A program made the position numbers and the translations under genes. Of a DNA stretch of 64,000 nt, positions 1-14,491 are shown piece by piece (position 1 is the stretch's first letter; each line of letters opens with the position of its first letter). The notes under the pieces are model-generated. The model ran no database searches and was not told the origin of the DNA. It saw nothing but the letters and a program-made list of their open reading frames with translations. This DNA is from Streptomyces vietnamensis (lineage in GTDB: Bacteria; Actinomycetota; Actinomycetes; Streptomycetales; Streptomycetaceae), in contig NZ_CP010407.1 in NCBI RefSeq assembly GCF_000830005.1, positions 5,026,001 through 5,090,000 on the forward strand. Direction: 5' to 3'.

Positions 1-884
1 TTCCCGGAGACGGCGGCGAGCGCGGCCACCTGCGCCACGTTGGAGACGTTGGAGGTGGCGTGCGACTGCAGGTTGGTCGCGGCCTTCACGACGTCCTTCG
101 GGCCGATGATCCAGCCCACGCGCCAGCCCGTCATCGCGTACGTCTTCGCCACGCCGTTGACGACGATGCACTTGTCGCGCAGCTCCGGCAGGACCGCCGG
201 CAGCGAGACGGCGGAGGCGTCGCCGTAGACCAGGTGCTCGTAGATCTCGTCCGTGAGGACCCACAGGCCGTGCTCGACGGCCCAGCGGCCGATCGCCTCG
301 GTCTCGGCCTCGCTGTAGACGGCGCCGGTCGGGTTCGAGGGGGACACGAAGAGGACGACCTTGGTCTTCTCCGTGCGCGCCGCCTCCAGCTGCTCCACCG
401 AGACCCGGTAGCCGGTGGTCTCGTCGGCGACGACATCCACCGGGACGCCGCCCGCGAGGCGGATCGACTCGGGGTACGTCGTCCAGTACGGCGCCGGGAC
501 GATGACCTCGTCGCCCGGGTCGAGGATCGCGGCGAAGGCCTCGTAGATCGCCTGCTTGCCGCCGTTGGTCACCAGGACCTGGGAGGCGTCGATCTCGTAA
601 CCGGAGTCGCGCAGCGTCTTGGCGGCGATCGCGGCCTTCAGCTCGGGCAGACCGCCGGCCGGCGTGTAGCGGTGGTACTTCGGGTTCTTGCAGGCCTCGA
701 CGGCCGCGTCGACGATGTAGTCCGGGGTCGGGAAGTCGGGCTCACCCGCGCCGAAACCGATCACCGGGCGCCCGGCGGCCTTGAGGGCCTTGGCCTTGGC
801 GTCGACGGCGAGGGTGGCGGACTCGGAGATCGCACCGATCCGGGCGGAGACCCGACGCTCGGTGGGAGGGGTAGCAGCGCTCAT
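1..884 (-). CDS. aspC: Aspartate aminotransferase (class I PLP-dependent), 3' end outside window
   Basis: PLP-dependent transaminase interconverting aspartate/2-oxoglutarate and oxaloacetate/glutamate in the cytoplasm. About 294 residues are visible and the C-terminus runs off the left edge. The fold type I landmarks are present: the substrate-pocket stretch [13 protein letters not shown] (about residue 105), [11 protein letters not shown] (181-191), the PLP-binding DEIY (212-215) and the Schiff-base lysine in [15 protein letters not shown] (K247). I chose the ATG at 884 because GGGACG lies at a suitable distance; an in-frame ATG at 893 is also possible. It is divergent from tRNA-Trp and secE, the usual Streptomyces arrangement. 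Family call is sure; exact substrate is from family and synteny. Confidence 0.9.
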   Translation of the reverse strand, partial: MSAATPPTERRVSARIGAISESATLAVDAKAKALKAAGRPVIGFGAGEPDFPTPDYIVDAAVEACKNPKYHRYTPAGGLPELKAAIAAKTLRDSGYEIDASQVLVTNGGKQAIYEAFAAILDPGDEVIVPAPYWTTYPESIRLAGGVPVDVVADETTGYRVSVEQLEAARTEKTKVVLFVSPSNPTGAVYSEAETEAIGRWAVEHGLWVLTDEIYEHLVYGDASAVSLPAVLPELRDKCIVVNGVAKTYAMTGWRVGWIIGPKDVVKAATNLQSHATSNVSNVAQVAALAAVSG

Positions 885-1091
885 ACGGGCCATCGTCCCA
901 GACCGCGCCGAGGCCCGGCACACAGGTTTCACGGACCGGACAGGACCGGTCATTACCGGTCGTACGAGCGTCCGACGGCAGGTCGGCGAGGTTTCTGTTC
1001 GACGTAGGGGCCCATGACCACGTATGCTCACTCCTCGTTGGCCCGCACCGACCACATCTCACGATGCGGTACGTTTGGGGGGCACCGACAA

Positions 1092-1164
1092 AGGGTCGTA
1101 GCTCAATTGGTAGAGCACCGGTCTCCAAAACCGGCGGTTGGGGGTTCAAGTCCCTCCGGCCCTG
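1092..1164 (+). tRNA. tRNA-Trp (anticodon CCA)
   Basis: A 73-nt cloverleaf can be folded. The acceptor stem AGGGTCG pairs with CGGCCCT (one G-U pair), the D arm is GCTCAATTGGTAGAGC, and the anticodon stem CCGGT/ACCGG encloses loop CTCCAAA with anticodon CCA at 1125-1127. The T arm contains GGTTCAAGTCC. The 3' CCA is not encoded. It lies about 105 bp upstream of secE. No other tRNA was found in the window. Confidence 0.95.
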
Positions 1165-1269
1165 CTACACACACCGCCAGGTGTTGTGCGCATGTGTACG
1201 TACTTCATTGCACCGCCGTGCGGCTCCACCCGGGCGCGGCACGGCCGACCCGGAATCAGGTGAGAGATC

Positions 1270-1554
1270 GTGACGGACGCCGTAGGCTCCATCGACATGC
1301 CTGATGCCGACGAGACCGCAGAGTCGAAGAAGAAGTCCCGCAAGGGCGGGAAGCGCGGAAAGAAGGGCCCCCTGGGCCGTCTCGCGCTCTTCTACCGCCA
1401 GATCATCGCCGAGCTCCGCAAGGTCGTCTGGCCCACGCGGAACCAGCTGACGACGTACACCACCGTGGTGATTGTCTTCGTCGTCATCATGATCGGCCTT
1501 GTCACCGTGATTGACTATGGCTTCCAGGAAGCAGTCAAGTACGTCTTCGGCTGA
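1270..1554 (+). CDS. secE: Preprotein translocase subunit SecE
   Basis: Small essential subunit of the SecYEG channel in the cytoplasmic membrane. The 94-residue protein has a charged, Lys-rich N-terminus (about 1-40) followed by the conserved amphipathic helix with [13 protein letters not shown] (about 52-64) and a single C-terminal membrane helix (about 66-88, [17 protein letters not shown]). The start is GTG at 1270; an in-frame ATG at 1297 would remove nine residues. It is followed after 44 bp by nusG, the standard bacterial pair. Confidence 0.95.
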   Translation: MTDAVGSIDMPDADETAESKKKSRKGGKRGKKGPLGRLALFYRQIIAELRKVVWPTRNQLTTYTTVVIVFVVIMIGLVTVIDYGFQEAVKYVFG

Positions 1555-1598
1555 CTTTTTGTTCCACCCCATCTGTATCGCAGGAAGAAGCAGCCACC

Positions 1599-2453
1599 GT
1601 GTCTGACGCGAACCTGAACGACGCCTTCGAGTCCGAGTCCGTCGAGGACGAGCTGGACATCGTCGAGGCCGCCGACGAGGACGTCGAGGACGTCGAGGTC
1701 GACGCTGCAGAGGACGCTGCGGACGAGGACGTCGAGATCGACGAGGCCGAAGAGGCCGACGAGGACGAGACCGCCGAGGTCGAGGACGAGGGCGACGAGG
1801 ACGAGACCGAGGAGGAGGCCGAGCCGGCCGCCCCGGTCGACCCCGTCGCCGCGCTCCGCGAGGAGCTCCGCACCCTCCCCGGCGAGTGGTACGTCATCCA
1901 CACCTACGCGGGCTACGAGAAGCGCGTGAAGGCCAACCTCGAGCAGCGTGCCGTCTCGCTCAACGTCGAGGACTTCATCTACCAGGCCGAGGTCCCCGAG
2001 GAAGAGATCGTCCAGATCAAGGGCGGCGAGCGGAAGAACGTCAAGCAGAACAAGCTCCCCGGCTACGTTCTCGTCCGCATGGACCTGACGAACGAGTCCT
2101 GGGGCGTCGTCCGCAACACCCCCGGTGTCACCGGCTTCGTGGGCAACGCCTACGACCCGTACCCGCTGACCCTGGACGAGATCGTCAAGATGCTCGCCCC
2201 GGAGGCCGAGGAGAAGGCCGCCCGCGAGGCCGCCGAGGCCGAGGGCAAGCCGGCTCCGGCCCGCAAGCTGGAGGTCCAGGTCCTGGACTTCGAGGTCGGC
2301 GACTCGGTCACCGTCACCGACGGCCCGTTCGCGACCCTCCAGGCCACGATCAACGAGATCAACCCGGACTCGAAGAAGGTCAAGGGCCTCGTCGAGATCT
2401 TCGGTCGCGAGACCCCGGTCGAGCTCAGCTTCGACCAGATCCAGAAGAACTGA
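1599..2453 (+). CDS. nusG: Transcription termination/antitermination protein NusG
   Basis: RNA polymerase elongation factor that binds the beta' clamp through its NGN domain and contacts ribosome or Rho through its KOW domain. The protein is 284 residues. Residues 1 to about 85 are an extremely acidic Asp/Glu-rich extension typical of Streptomyces NusG but absent from the roughly 180-residue E. coli protein. The NGN domain begins near residue 96 ([19 protein letters not shown]), and the KOW domain covers roughly 234-284 ([11 protein letters not shown], ending FDQIQKN). Start is GTG at 1599 with AGGAAG upstream. A strong terminator follows at 2471-2515, separating it from rplK. Confidence 0.95.
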   Translation: MSDANLNDAFESESVEDELDIVEAADEDVEDVEVDAAEDAADEDVEIDEAEEADEDETAEVEDEGDEDETEEEAEPAAPVDPVAALREELRTLPGEWYVIHTYAGYEKRVKANLEQRAVSLNVEDFIYQAEVPEEEIVQIKGGERKNVKQNKLPGYVLVRMDLTNESWGVVRNTPGVTGFVGNAYDPYPLTLDEIVKMLAPEAEEKAAREAAEAEGKPAPARKLEVQVLDFEVGDSVTVTDGPFATLQATINEINPDSKKVKGLVEIFGRETPVELSFDQIQKN

Positions 2454-2470
2454 TCTCACCGTCTTCCGAC

Positions 2471-2515
2471 CAGGTCAGAGTGGCTCTCGTAGCCGCTCTG
2501 ACCTGCTCGGTTTTT
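2471..2515 (+). terminator. Intrinsic terminator after secE-nusG
   Basis: A 14-bp stem (2471-2484 with 2492-2505, one G-T pair) and a 7-nt loop, followed by CTCGGTTTTT. The true T-run is unusual for this genome. It separates nusG from rplK, so rplK-rplA should have their own promoter in 2516-2600, where I see no textbook one. Confidence 0.85.
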
Positions 2516-2611
2516 AGCCGCACGTCTATACCCGTTATCGTTGTGCGGTATGCCTGCATCCGGATGACCGGATGGCGGGCTGAACACTCTCACTAGGACC
2601 CGGAGAGAGCA

Positions 2612-3046
2612 ATGCCTCCCAAGAAGAAGAAGGTCACGGGGCTTATCAAGCTCCAGATCAACGCTGGTGCGGCCAACCCGGCCCCGCCGGTCGGCCCCGC
2701 GCTGGGTCAGCACGGCGTCAACATCATGGAGTTCTGCAAGGCCTACAACGCCGCGACCGAGTCGCAGCGTGGCATGGTCGTGCCGGTGGAGATCACGGTC
2801 TACGAAGACCGCACCTTCACCTTCATCACCAAGACTCCGCCGGCCGCCAAGCTGATCCTCAAGGCCGCGGGTGTGGAGAAGGGCTCCGGCGAGCCGCACA
2901 AGACCAAGGTCGCCAAGCTCACGGCCGCCCAGGTCCGCGAGATCGCCACGGTCAAGCTCCCCGACCTCAACGCCAATGACCTGGACGCCGCGTCCAAGAT
3001 CATCGCCGGCACCGCCCGTTCCATGGGCATCACGGTCGAGGGCTGA
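2612..3046 (+). CDS. rplK: 50S ribosomal protein L11
   Basis: Binds the GTPase-associated centre of 23S rRNA and in this group is needed for RelA activation and thiostrepton sensitivity. The length of 144 residues is normal. The N-terminal domain has the conserved proline-rich stretch [20 protein letters not shown], and the C-terminal rRNA-binding domain ends with [16 protein letters not shown] at 2612 is preceded by GGAGAGAG. Forms a pair with rplA 80 bp downstream. Confidence 0.97.
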
Positions 3047-3126
3047 TCACCCCCCGTTTGACCTTTCAGTGGTAGGGCCGGCGCGGTCCGCACCACGACT
3101 CCATACCTGAAACACCAGGAGAAGCA

Positions 3127-3855
3127 GTGAAGCGCAGCAAGGCTCTCCGCTCCGCGGACGCCAAGGTCGACCGCGAGCGGCTCTACGCCCCCCTCGAGGC
3201 CGTCCGTCTCGCCAAGGAGACCGCCACCACGAAGTTCGACGGCACCGTCGAGGTCGCCTTCCGCCTGGGTGTCGACCCGCGCAAGGCCGACCAGATGGTC
3301 CGTGGCACCGTGAACCTCCCGCACGGCACCGGCAAGACCGCCCGGGTCCTGGTCTTCGCGACCGGTGAGCGTGCCGAGGCCGCGATCGCCGCGGGCGCCG
3401 ACATCGTCGGCTCCGACGAGCTCATCGACGAGATCTCCAAGGGCAACCGCCTGAACGAGTTCGACGCCGTTGTGGCCACCCCGGACCTCATGGGCAAGGT
3501 CGGCCGCCTCGGCCGCGTCCTCGGCCCGCGTGGTCTCATGCCGAACCCCAAGGTCGGCACCGTCACCCCCGATGTCGCGAAGGCTGTCAACGACATCAAG
3601 GGCGGCAAGATCGAGTTCCGCGTCGACAAGCACTCGAACCTGCACTTCATCATCGGCAAGGTCTCCTTCGACGAGACGAAGCTGGTCGAGAACTACGCCG
3701 CGGCCCTGGAGGAGATCCTCCGTCTGAAGCCGTCCGCCGCGAAGGGTCGCTACATCAAGAAGGCGGCCATCACGACGACGATGGGCCCCGGCATCCCGCT
3801 GGACTCCAACCGCACCCGCAACCTCCTCGTCGAGGAGGACCCGGCCGCGGTCTGA
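3127..3855 (+). CDS. rplA: 50S ribosomal protein L1
   Basis: Builds the L1 stalk of the large subunit at the E site and can act as a translational repressor of its own operon. It is 242 residues with the L1 signature around [19 protein letters not shown], and the C-terminus carries the usual [11 protein letters not shown] segment. The start is GTG at 3127 with AGGAGAAG just upstream. A strong hairpin at 3881-3916 ends the rplK-rplA unit. Confidence 0.97.
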   Translation: MKRSKALRSADAKVDRERLYAPLEAVRLAKETATTKFDGTVEVAFRLGVDPRKADQMVRGTVNLPHGTGKTARVLVFATGERAEAAIAAGADIVGSDELIDEISKGNRLNEFDAVVATPDLMGKVGRLGRVLGPRGLMPNPKVGTVTPDVAKAVNDIKGGKIEFRVDKHSNLHFIIGKVSFDETKLVENYAAALEEILRLKPSAAKGRYIKKAAITTTMGPGIPLDSNRTRNLLVEEDPAAV

Positions 3856-3880
3856 GCCTCCCAGGCTCGCTGAGTGGTCA

Positions 3881-3916
3881 ACCGGCCCCGCACCTCTCCG
3901 GAGGTGCGGGGCCGGT
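3881..3916 (+). terminator. Intrinsic terminator after rplA
   Basis: Perfect 16-bp G+C-rich stem (3881-3896 with 3901-3916) closed by a TCCG tetraloop and followed by TTCTTG. Confidence 0.85.
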
Positions 3917-3967
3917 TTCTTGTTACGGTCCGGGACGCAGGACGTCGATCAAGGGTGGGGAACGGAC

Positions 3968-4789
3968 ATGAGCAGGTCCGCGTGGAAGCGCGCCGCCGTG
4001 GCCCTGGCGGCCGCGGCCGTCGTGGCGGGTGCCGCGGGATGCCAGGACGGCGACGGCGGTACGGAGAAGGCCGCCGGCGCCTCCGCGACGGCGCAGCCGG
4101 GCACGCAGAGCCCCGAGGAGGCCGCCAAGGCCGTCCGGGCCGCGTCCGCCAAGGCCTCGGCGGCGAAGAGCGCCAAGGTCGAGATGCGCCTCACCGTGGG
4201 CGGCGGGAAGGCGCCCGGCGGCAGCACGTTCACCGGTGTCCAGGCCTGGGGTCCCGTGGCCGCCGACCTGAAGGTCTTCGACTCGTCCTACCTGGCCGAC
4301 ATCCCCGGCGCCCCCGTCGAGACGCGCATGGTCACGGCCGACGGGGCCACCTACGTGGACCTGGGGACGACCCTGGCCGCGCAGACGGGCGGCAAGCGCT
4401 GGCTGAAGGTGGACGCCGAGGGCGCCGCCGCCGGGGACGAGCTGACGCTCCAGCTGACCGGCGGCCTGACCGCCGTGAACATGGACCTGCCCAAGGAGCT
4501 CGGCCTCCTGGCCGGCTCGTCGGCGGTCAAGCACCTCGGCCCCGTGAAGGGCGGCGACGTCAAGGCGGAGGCCTACGAGGGCGAGCTCCCCGGGGGCAAG
4601 CGCATGGAGGTCTGGATCGGCGCTGACGGCTACCCGGCGAAGACGATCGTCCACGCGGAGTCCGGCGGGACCCGTACGTCGCTCACCACGAAGTACTCCG
4701 ACTACGGCGCCGAGGCCGCCTTCCAGGCCCCGCCCGCCGAGGACGCCGTCGGCTTCGTGGAGCTCCTGAAGAACCTCGGTAGGGGCTGA
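3968..4789 (+). CDS. Secreted lipoprotein, LppX/LprG-like
   Basis: A 273-residue exported lipoprotein. It has a Lys/Arg start, a hydrophobic stretch and a lipobox ending AGAAGC, with the lipidated cysteine at residue 25, then an Ala/Gly/Thr linker to about residue 55 and a single beta-rich domain. The pattern and size resemble the LppX/LprAFG lipoproteins, which in mycobacteria carry lipids; that match is from memory, and function here is unknown. The ATG at 3968 is chosen because it gives a proper signal peptide and follows GGGGAACGG. It sits alone between rplA and rplJ. Confidence 0.75.
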   Translation: MSRSAWKRAAVALAAAAVVAGAAGCQDGDGGTEKAAGASATAQPGTQSPEEAAKAVRAASAKASAAKSAKVEMRLTVGGGKAPGGSTFTGVQAWGPVAADLKVFDSSYLADIPGAPVETRMVTADGATYVDLGTTLAAQTGGKRWLKVDAEGAAAGDELTLQLTGGLTAVNMDLPKELGLLAGSSAVKHLGPVKGGDVKAEAYEGELPGGKRMEVWIGADGYPAKTIVHAESGGTRTSLTTKYSDYGAEAAFQAPPAEDAVGFVELLKNLGRG

Positions 4790-4869
4790 TTTGCCCGGAG
4801 GCGACCCCGTCACGTACGCTTCCACAGAAGCCAAAGACCGCTGGTCGTCGCTGTTCCCGTAAGGGTGCG

Positions 4870-5020
4870 GTGGCCGAAGGATTCGCTGAGATGCGAACGA
4901 CCCGCGCAGGTGACTGTGGAAGAGTTCCCGGATCCTCGTGATCTGGTCGAGTTCAGCCCCGTGCGCCTGCGCCCGGGGCGTTTTGTTTTGTTCAGCCCCT
5001 TCCGTGCGGTCCCATCACCC
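4870..5020 (+). promoter_or_regulatory. rplJ leader with attenuator-like hairpin
   Basis: The 250 bp before rplJ hold no gene. Near its end, stem GCCCCG (4956-4961) pairs with CGGGGC (4974-4979) and is followed by GTTTTGTTTTG, a terminator-like structure about 60 nt upstream of the rplJ start. L10 leaders commonly bind the L10-L12 complex for autoregulation; that role here is inferred from position. Confidence 0.55.
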
Positions 5021-5038
5021 GGAAGGAGGCCGACGCTC

Positions 5039-5569
5039 ATGGCAAGGCCCGACAAGGCTGCCGCGGTAGCCGAGCTTGAGGACAAGTTCCGCAGCTCGAA
5101 CGCCGTCGTGCTGACCTCGTACACGGGGCTCACCGTGGCGCAGCTCAAGACGCTGCGTCGTTCGCTCGGTGACAACGCCCAGTACGCCGTGGTGAAGAAC
5201 ACGCTGACCAAGATTGCGGCCAACCAGGCCGGGATCGCCGCGCTGGACGACCAGCTTGCTGGTTCGACCGCGGCCGCCTTCGTCACCGGTGACCCGGTGG
5301 AGTCGGCGAAGGCTCTGCGTGACTTCGCCAAGGAGAACCCGAACCTCGTCATCAAGGGCGGTGTCCTTGACGGCAAGGCGCTCTCCGCCGACGAGTTCAA
5401 GAAGCTTGCGGACCTCGAGTCCCGCGAGGTTCTGCTCAGCAAGCTGGCCGGCGCGTTCAAGGGCAAGCAGACTCAGGCTGCTCAGCTCTTCCAGGCGCTG
5501 CCGACGAAGCTCGTCCGCACCGTGGACGCGCTTCGCGCCAAGCAGGCCGAGCAGGGCGGTGCCGAGTAA
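5039..5569 (+). CDS. rplJ: 50S ribosomal protein L10
   Basis: Stalk base protein that anchors L7/L12 dimers to 23S rRNA. The 176-residue product begins [17 protein letters not shown] and contains [19 protein letters not shown] and the NTLTKIA segment typical of L10. The C-terminal helix that binds L12 dimers ends [10 protein letters not shown]. The ATG at 5039 follows GGAAGGAGG. A longer in-frame reading upstream is leader sequence. Confidence 0.96.
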   Translation: MARPDKAAAVAELEDKFRSSNAVVLTSYTGLTVAQLKTLRRSLGDNAQYAVVKNTLTKIAANQAGIAALDDQLAGSTAAAFVTGDPVESAKALRDFAKENPNLVIKGGVLDGKALSADEFKKLADLESREVLLSKLAGAFKGKQTQAAQLFQALPTKLVRTVDALRAKQAEQGGAE

Positions 5570-5681
5570 TTCGGCTCGCGCATTGATCCGCGCCGCCTAG
5601 TGCGCGGGTCGTAGCGGGCCGTTACGCCCGCCTCTTCAGACATATCGGCACCTGCCGAATTTAGTGGAAGGATCGCCCATC

Positions 5682-6068
5682 ATGGCGAAGCTCTCTCAGG
5701 AAGACCTCCTCGCCCAGTTCGAGGAGATGACCCTCATCGAGCTCTCCGAGTTCGTGACGGCCTTCGAGGAGAAGTTCGACGTCAAGGCTGCCGCGGCCGT
5801 CGCCGTTGCCGCCGGCCCGGTCTCGGGTGGTGGCGACGCCGCCGCCGCCGAGGAGCAGGACGAGTTCGACGTCATCCTCGAGGGTGCCGGCGACAAGAAG
5901 ATCCAGGTCATCAAGGTCGTGCGCGAGCTCACCTCCCTGGGCCTCAAGGAGGCCAAGGACCTCGTCGACGGCACCCCGAAGCCGGTCCTCGAGAAGGTCG
6001 CGAAGGACGTCGCCGAGAAGGCCGCCGAGTCCCTCAAGGCCGCCGGCGCCTCCGTCACGGTCAAGTAA
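5682..6068 (+). CDS. rplL: 50S ribosomal protein L7/L12
   Basis: Flexible stalk protein, present in several copies per ribosome, that recruits translational GTPases. It is 128 residues: an N-terminal dimerisation domain, an Ala/Gly hinge (about residues 38-55), and the C-terminal factor-binding domain with [20 protein letters not shown]. The ATG at 5682 follows GGAAGGAT; an upstream in-frame ATG at 5664 has no good binding site. Followed by the hairpin at 6153-6186 before rpoB. Confidence 0.97.
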   Translation: MAKLSQEDLLAQFEEMTLIELSEFVTAFEEKFDVKAAAAVAVAAGPVSGGGDAAAAEEQDEFDVILEGAGDKKIQVIKVVRELTSLGLKEAKDLVDGTPKPVLEKVAKDVAEKAAESLKAAGASVTVK

Positions 6069-6112
6069 GACCGTTTCGGCTCGCTGAGCTGACTCCTGCC
6101 CCCGTACGACGC

Positions 6113-6143
6113 GAATCCGTGTAACCGCGAATCCGTGTAACGC
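6113..6143 (+). repeat. Short tandem repeat in the rplL-rpoB gap
   Basis: The unit GCGAATCCGTGTAAC occurs twice in a row just before the rplL terminator. No function is evident. Confidence 0.5.
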
Positions 6144-6152
6144 GGAGGCACC

Positions 6153-6186
6153 GAGAGGCGATCACCCATCTGGGTGGTCGCCTCTC
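6153..6186 (+). terminator. Terminator/attenuator between rplL and rpoB
   Basis: A stem of about 15 bp (GAGAGGCGATCACCC with GGGTGGTCGCCTCTC, one T-G pair) with an ATCT loop and no T-run. It probably reduces read-through from the more highly expressed rplJL into rpoBC. Confidence 0.7.
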
Positions 6187-6438
6187 TGCGTTCCCGGGAA
6201 ACGGGCGTGGCGGGGGTCCTGCGGGCCGCCGGAAGCGGAGTATGGTGATCTTCGCCGTGCGCCCCGCGGACCGGCGGGTCTTGACGAACCGCACGCAGCG
6301 CGCAATTCTCAGGACGCGTCGTCACAACGATCCGTTTCCGAGGCATGGATCGACGACCGAACGGGCAGTATCGAGGTGCGCCGCACGGCGCGAGGTACCG
6401 CGGAGTTGAGAGCAACGAGGGTCGCGAAGAAGTCGCCC

Positions 6439-6467
6439 TGGACATCAGTGGGCCAAGTGGCTACACT
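6439..6467 (+). promoter_or_regulatory. Probable vegetative promoter for rpoBC
   Basis: TGGACA (6439-6444) and TACACT (6462-6467) are separated by 17 bp and match the major vegetative sigma consensus closely. The 580-bp gap 6069-6648 holds no gene apart from this, the tandem repeat and the attenuator. The block after the -10 looks like a conserved actinobacterial rpoB leader. Confidence 0.6.
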
Positions 6468-6648
6468 GACCCTTTGCGCTGCCTGTTAGCTGCCCCCTGC
6501 CCGTCACCAGGGGCATACCTTCGCATCAGCTTCGTGGACCGACCCCGTCTGACCTGGCCTTTTGGTCATCTCAGGAAACGTCTGCCGTGAAGCGTTGCTG
6601 GGGACCGGTACGCGCGTAGTGAGTCCGAGCCCTCGGAAGGACCCCCTC

Positions 6649-9600
6649 TTGGCCGCCTCGCGCAACGCCTCGACCAATACGAACAACGGCGCAAGCACCG
6701 CCCCGCTGCGCATCTCCTTTGCAAAGATCAAGGAGCCCCTCGAGGTTCCGAACCTCCTCGCGCTGCAGACCGAGAGCTTTGACTGGCTGCTCGGCAACGC
6801 CGCCTGGAAGGCTCGCGTCGAGGCTGCCCTTGAGTCGGGACAGGACGTCCCCACGAAGTCCGGTCTGGAGGAGATCTTCGAGGAGATCTCCCCGATCGAG
6901 GACTTCTCCGGGTCGATGTCGCTGACCTTCCGCGACCACCGCTTCGAGCCGCCGAAGAACTCGATCGACGAGTGCAAGGACCGTGACTTCACGTACGGCG
7001 CCCCGCTCTTCGTCACCGCCGAGTTCACCAACAACGAGACCGGCGAGATCAAGTCCCAGACGGTCTTCATGGGCGACTTCCCGCTCATGACGAACAAGGG
7101 CACCTTCGTCATCAACGGCACCGAGCGTGTCGTGGTGTCGCAGCTGGTCCGTTCCCCCGGTGTCTACTTCGACTCCTCCATCGACAAGACGTCCGACAAG
7201 GACATCTTCTCCGCCAAGATCATCCCGTCCCGGGGTGCCTGGCTGGAGATGGAGATCGACAAGCGCGACCTGGTCGGTGTCCGCATCGACCGCAAGCGCA
7301 AGCAGTCCGTCACCGTCCTCCTGAAGGCCCTCGGCTGGACCACCGAGCAGATCCTGCAGGAGTTCGGCGAGTACGAGTCGATGCGCGCCACCCTGGAGAA
7401 GGACCACACCCAGGGCCAGGACGACGCGCTTCTGGACATCTACCGCAAGCTCCGTCCGGGCGAGCCGCCGACCCGTGAGGCCGCTCAGACGCTGCTCGAG
7501 AACCTCTACTTCAACCCGAAGCGCTACGACCTCGCGAAGGTCGGCCGCTACAAGGTGAACAAGAAGCTCGGCGCCGACGAGCCGCTGGACGCCGGTGTCC
7601 TCACCACCGACGACATCATCGCCACGATCAAGTACCTGGTGAAGCTCCACGCGGGCGAGACCGAGACGATCGGCGAGAACGGCAACGAGATCGTCGTCGA
7701 GACCGACGACATCGACCACTTCGGCAACCGTCGTCTGCGCAACGTCGGCGAGCTCATCCAGAACCAGGTCCGCACGGGTCTGGCTCGTATGGAGCGCGTC
7801 GTCCGCGAGCGGATGACCACCCAGGACGTCGAGGCGATCACCCCGCAGACCCTGATCAACATTCGCCCGGTCGTGGCGTCGATCAAGGAGTTCTTCGGCA
7901 CCTCGCAGCTGTCGCAGTTCATGGACCAGAACAACCCGCTGTCGGGTCTGACGCACAAGCGTCGTCTCTCGGCGCTGGGTCCCGGTGGTCTCTCCCGTGA
8001 GCGGGCCGGCTTCGAGGTCCGAGACGTGCACCCGTCCCACTACGGACGCATGTGCCCGATCGAGACCCCCGAAGGCCCGAACATCGGTCTGATCGGTTCG
8101 CTCGCCTCGTACGGCCGCGTCAACGCGTTCGGCTTCATCGAGACGCCGTACCGCAAGGTCGTCGACGGCCAGGTCACCGACGAGGTCGACTACGTCACCG
8201 CCGACGAGGAGGACCGGTTCGTCATCGCGCAGGCCAACGCCGCGCTCGACGACGAGCTCCGCTTCTCCGAGAACCGCGTCCTGGTCCGCAAGCGTGGCGG
8301 CGAGGTCGACTACGTCGAGCCGTCGGACGTGGACTACATGGACGTCTCGCCGCGCCAGATGGTGTCGGTCGCGACCGCCATGATCCCGTTCCTCGAGCAC
8401 GACGACGCCAACCGTGCCCTCATGGGCGCGAACATGATGCGTCAGGCCGTCCCGCTCATTAAGTCGGAGGCCCCGCTCGTCGGCACCGGCATGGAGTACC
8501 GCTGCGCCACCGACGCCGGCGACGTGCTCAAGGCCGAGAAGGACGGTGTCGTCCAGGAGCTGTCGGCCGACTACATCACGGTCGCCAACGACGACGGCAC
8601 GTACATCACGTACCGCCTGCACAAGTTCTCCCGCTCCAACCAGGGCACCTCTGTGAACCAGAAGGTCGTCGTGGACGAGGGGCAGCGCGTCATCGAGGGC
8701 CAGGTCCTCGCCGACGGTCCCGCCACCGAAGACGGCGAGATGGCGCTCGGCAAGAACCTCCTCGTGGCGTTCATGCCGTGGGAGGGCCACAACTACGAGG
8801 ACGCGATCATCCTGTCGCAGCGCCTCGTGCAGGACGACGTCCTCTCCTCGATCCACATCGAGGAGCACGAGGTCGACGCCCGTGACACCAAGCTCGGCCC
8901 CGAGGAGATCACCCGGGACATCCCGAATGTCTCCGAGGAGGTCCTCGCGGACCTCGACGAGCGCGGCATCATCCGCATCGGTGCCGAGGTCGTCGCCGGC
9001 GACATCCTGGTCGGCAAGGTCACCCCGAAGGGTGAGACCGAGCTGACCCCGGAGGAGCGCCTGCTCCGCGCGATCTTCGGTGAGAAGGCCCGTGAGGTCC
9101 GTGACACCTCGCTGAAGGTGCCGCACGGCGAGATCGGCAAGATCATCGGCGTCCGCGTCTTCGACCGCGAGGAGGGCGACGAGCTTCCCCCGGGCGTGAA
9201 CCAGCTGGTCCGCGTCTACGTCGCCCAGAAGCGCAAGATCACCGACGGTGACAAGCTCGCCGGCCGTCACGGCAACAAGGGTGTCATCTCGAAGATCCTT
9301 CCCATCGAGGACATGCCGTTCCTCGAGGACGGAACTCCGGTCGACATCATCCTCAACCCGCTGGGTGTCCCGTCCCGAATGAACCCGGGACAGGTCCTGG
9401 AGATCCACCTCGGCTGGCTCGCCAGCCGCGGCTGGGACGTCTCCGGTCTCGCGGACGAGTGGGCGCAGCGCCTCCAGGCGATCGGCGCCGACCAGGTCGC
9501 CCCCGGCACCAACGTCGCGACCCCGGTCTTCGACGGTGCGCGTGAGGACGAGCTCGCGGGTCTGCTCCAGCACACCATCCCGAACCGCGACGGCGAGCGC

Positions 9601-10131
9601 ATGGTGCTCCCGACCGGTAAGGCGAGGCTGTTCGACGGCCGCTCCGGCGAGCCGTTCCCGGACCCGATCTCCGTCGGGTACATGTACATCCTCAAGCTCC
9701 ACCACCTGGTCGACGACAAGCTGCACGCGCGTTCGACCGGCCCGTACTCGATGATCACCCAGCAGCCGCTGGGTGGTAAGGCCCAGTTCGGTGGCCAGCG
9801 CTTCGGTGAGATGGAGGTGTGGGCGCTGGAGGCTTACGGCGCCGCGTACGCCCTCCAGGAGCTGCTGACGATCAAGTCCGACGACGTGACCGGCCGCGTG
9901 AAGGTCTACGAGGCCATCGTCAAGGGCGAGAACATCCCTGAGCCCGGCATCCCCGAGTCCTTCAAGGTCCTCATCAAGGAGATGCAGTCCCTGTGCCTCA
10001 ACGTGGAGGTGCTGTCCTCGGACGGCATGTCCATCGAGATGCGCGACACCGACGAGGACGTCTTCCGCGCAGCGGAGGAGCTCGGCATCGACCTGTCCCG
10101 GCGCGAGCCGAGCAGCGTCGAAGAGGTCTGA
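6649..10131 (+). CDS. rpoB: DNA-directed RNA polymerase subunit beta
   Basis: Catalytic core subunit of RNA polymerase. I take the TTG at 6649 as the start because it follows GGAAGG and gives a 1160-residue protein beginning [17 protein letters not shown], the usual Streptomyces N-terminus; the reading frame stays open upstream to 6562. The rifampicin region carries the unmutated sequence [20 protein letters not shown], with D426, H436 and S441 at the E. coli 516/526/531 positions, so the enzyme should be rifampicin sensitive. The C-terminal clamp-binding part contains [20 protein letters not shown]. rpoC follows after 98 bp. Confidence 0.97.
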   Translation: MAASRNASTNTNNGASTAPLRISFAKIKEPLEVPNLLALQTESFDWLLGNAAWKARVEAALESGQDVPTKSGLEEIFEEISPIEDFSGSMSLTFRDHRFEPPKNSIDECKDRDFTYGAPLFVTAEFTNNETGEIKSQTVFMGDFPLMTNKGTFVINGTERVVVSQLVRSPGVYFDSSIDKTSDKDIFSAKIIPSRGAWLEMEIDKRDLVGVRIDRKRKQSVTVLLKALGWTTEQILQEFGEYESMRATLEKDHTQGQDDALLDIYRKLRPGEPPTREAAQTLLENLYFNPKRYDLAKVGRYKVNKKLGADEPLDAGVLTTDDIIATIKYLVKLHAGETETIGENGNEIVVETDDIDHFGNRRLRNVGELIQNQVRTGLARMERVVRERMTTQDVEAITPQTLINIRPVVASIKEFFGTSQLSQFMDQNNPLSGLTHKRRLSALGPGGLSRERAGFEVRDVHPSHYGRMCPIETPEGPNIGLIGSLASYGRVNAFGFIETPYRKVVDGQVTDEVDYVTADEEDRFVIAQANAALDDELRFSENRVLVRKRGGEVDYVEPSDVDYMDVSPRQMVSVATAMIPFLEHDDANRALMGANMMRQAVPLIKSEAPLVGTGMEYRCATDAGDVLKAEKDGVVQELSADYITVANDDGTYITYRLHKFSRSNQGTSVNQKVVVDEGQRVIEGQVLADGPATEDGEMALGKNLLVAFMPWEGHNYEDAIILSQRLVQDDVLSSIHIEEHEVDARDTKLGPEEITRDIPNVSEEVLADLDERGIIRIGAEVVAGDILVGKVTPKGETELTPEERLLRAIFGEKAREVRDTSLKVPHGEIGKIIGVRVFDREEGDELPPGVNQLVRVYVAQKRKITDGDKLAGRHGNKGVISKILPIEDMPFLEDGTPVDIILNPLGVPSRMNPGQVLEIHLGWLASRGWDVSGLADEWAQRLQAIGADQVAPGTNVATPVFDGAREDELAGLLQHTIPNRDGERMVLPTGKARLFDGRSGEPFPDPISVGYMYILKLHHLVDDKLHARSTGPYSMITQQPLGGKAQFGGQRFGEMEVWALEAYGAAYALQELLTIKSDDVTGRVKVYEAIVKGENIPEPGIPESFKVLIKEMQSLCLNVEVLSSDGMSIEMRDTDEDVFRAAEELGIDLSRREPSSVEEV

Positions 10132-10229
10132 CGGGAGTCCGGCGGGGGCTCAGCGATGAGCCCCCGCCGGCCCCAGGACCCCCGTATCAGACCCCAAAGC
10201 CTTACAACCCTGAGAGGGATTGACGCATA

Positions 10230-14129
<3,900 letters not shown>

Positions 14130-14139
14130 GTAGTGCGAA

Positions 14140-14180
14140 CCGAAGGGCGGTCACCCCGATCAGGGGTGGCCGCCCTTCGG
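14140..14180. terminator. Bidirectional terminator after rpoC
   Basis: An 18-bp stem (14140-14157 with 14163-14180, one T-G pair) with a 5-nt loop. It ends rpoBC and also lies 3' of the minus-strand gene at 14201-14491, so it can serve both strands. Confidence 0.85.
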
Positions 14181-14200
14181 CGTTCCCGGCCGGCCGTCGG

Positions 14201-14491
14201 CTAGCCGAGGAGCGCGCGGTGCACGCGCAGGAGCGCCCGGGTGCCGACGGCGAGGACGGCGGGGACGTCCTCGGTGGGGACCCGGCGGGCGAGCGCGAGG
14301 GCGTCGACCACGATGGCGTAGTCGTCCACGATCGCCCGGGGCGCGTCGGGATGGGTCGCGGCGGCGGCGTACTCGGCGGCCACCGCGCCGTACTCGATGA
14401 CGGTGAGGTGGACGTCGAGGAGGGTGCCGGCGTCGGGACCGGTGGGCGGGTCGTGCGGGGGTACGGGTGGATCGCGGTCGTCCGTGGCCAT
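14201..14491 (-). CDS. Small hypothetical protein
   Basis: A 96-residue protein that I do not recognise. The N-terminal third is rich in Asp and Pro (DDRDPPVPPHDPP); the rest looks helical and Ala-rich, with no membrane segment or cysteine. The ATG at 14491 is preceded by GAAGGGGGA at good spacing, so it is probably translated. It is the last gene on the minus strand before rpoC and is separated from the lysis genes by 232 bp of G+C-rich repeats, so membership of the tail cluster is uncertain. Confidence 0.55.
   Translation of the reverse strand: MATDDRDPPVPPHDPPTGPDAGTLLDVHLTVIEYGAVAAEYAAAATHPDAPRAIVDDYAIVVDALALARRVPTEDVPAVLAVGTRALLRVHRALLG

Noticed and set aside
6571..9726. Long minus-strand reading frame opposite rpoB
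   Set aside because: It is an antisense shadow caused by high G+C codon bias: Val/Asp/Leu-rich composition, no ribosome-binding site and complete overlap with rpoB. The same holds for 9906-13775 opposite rpoC and 34095-36773 opposite fusA.
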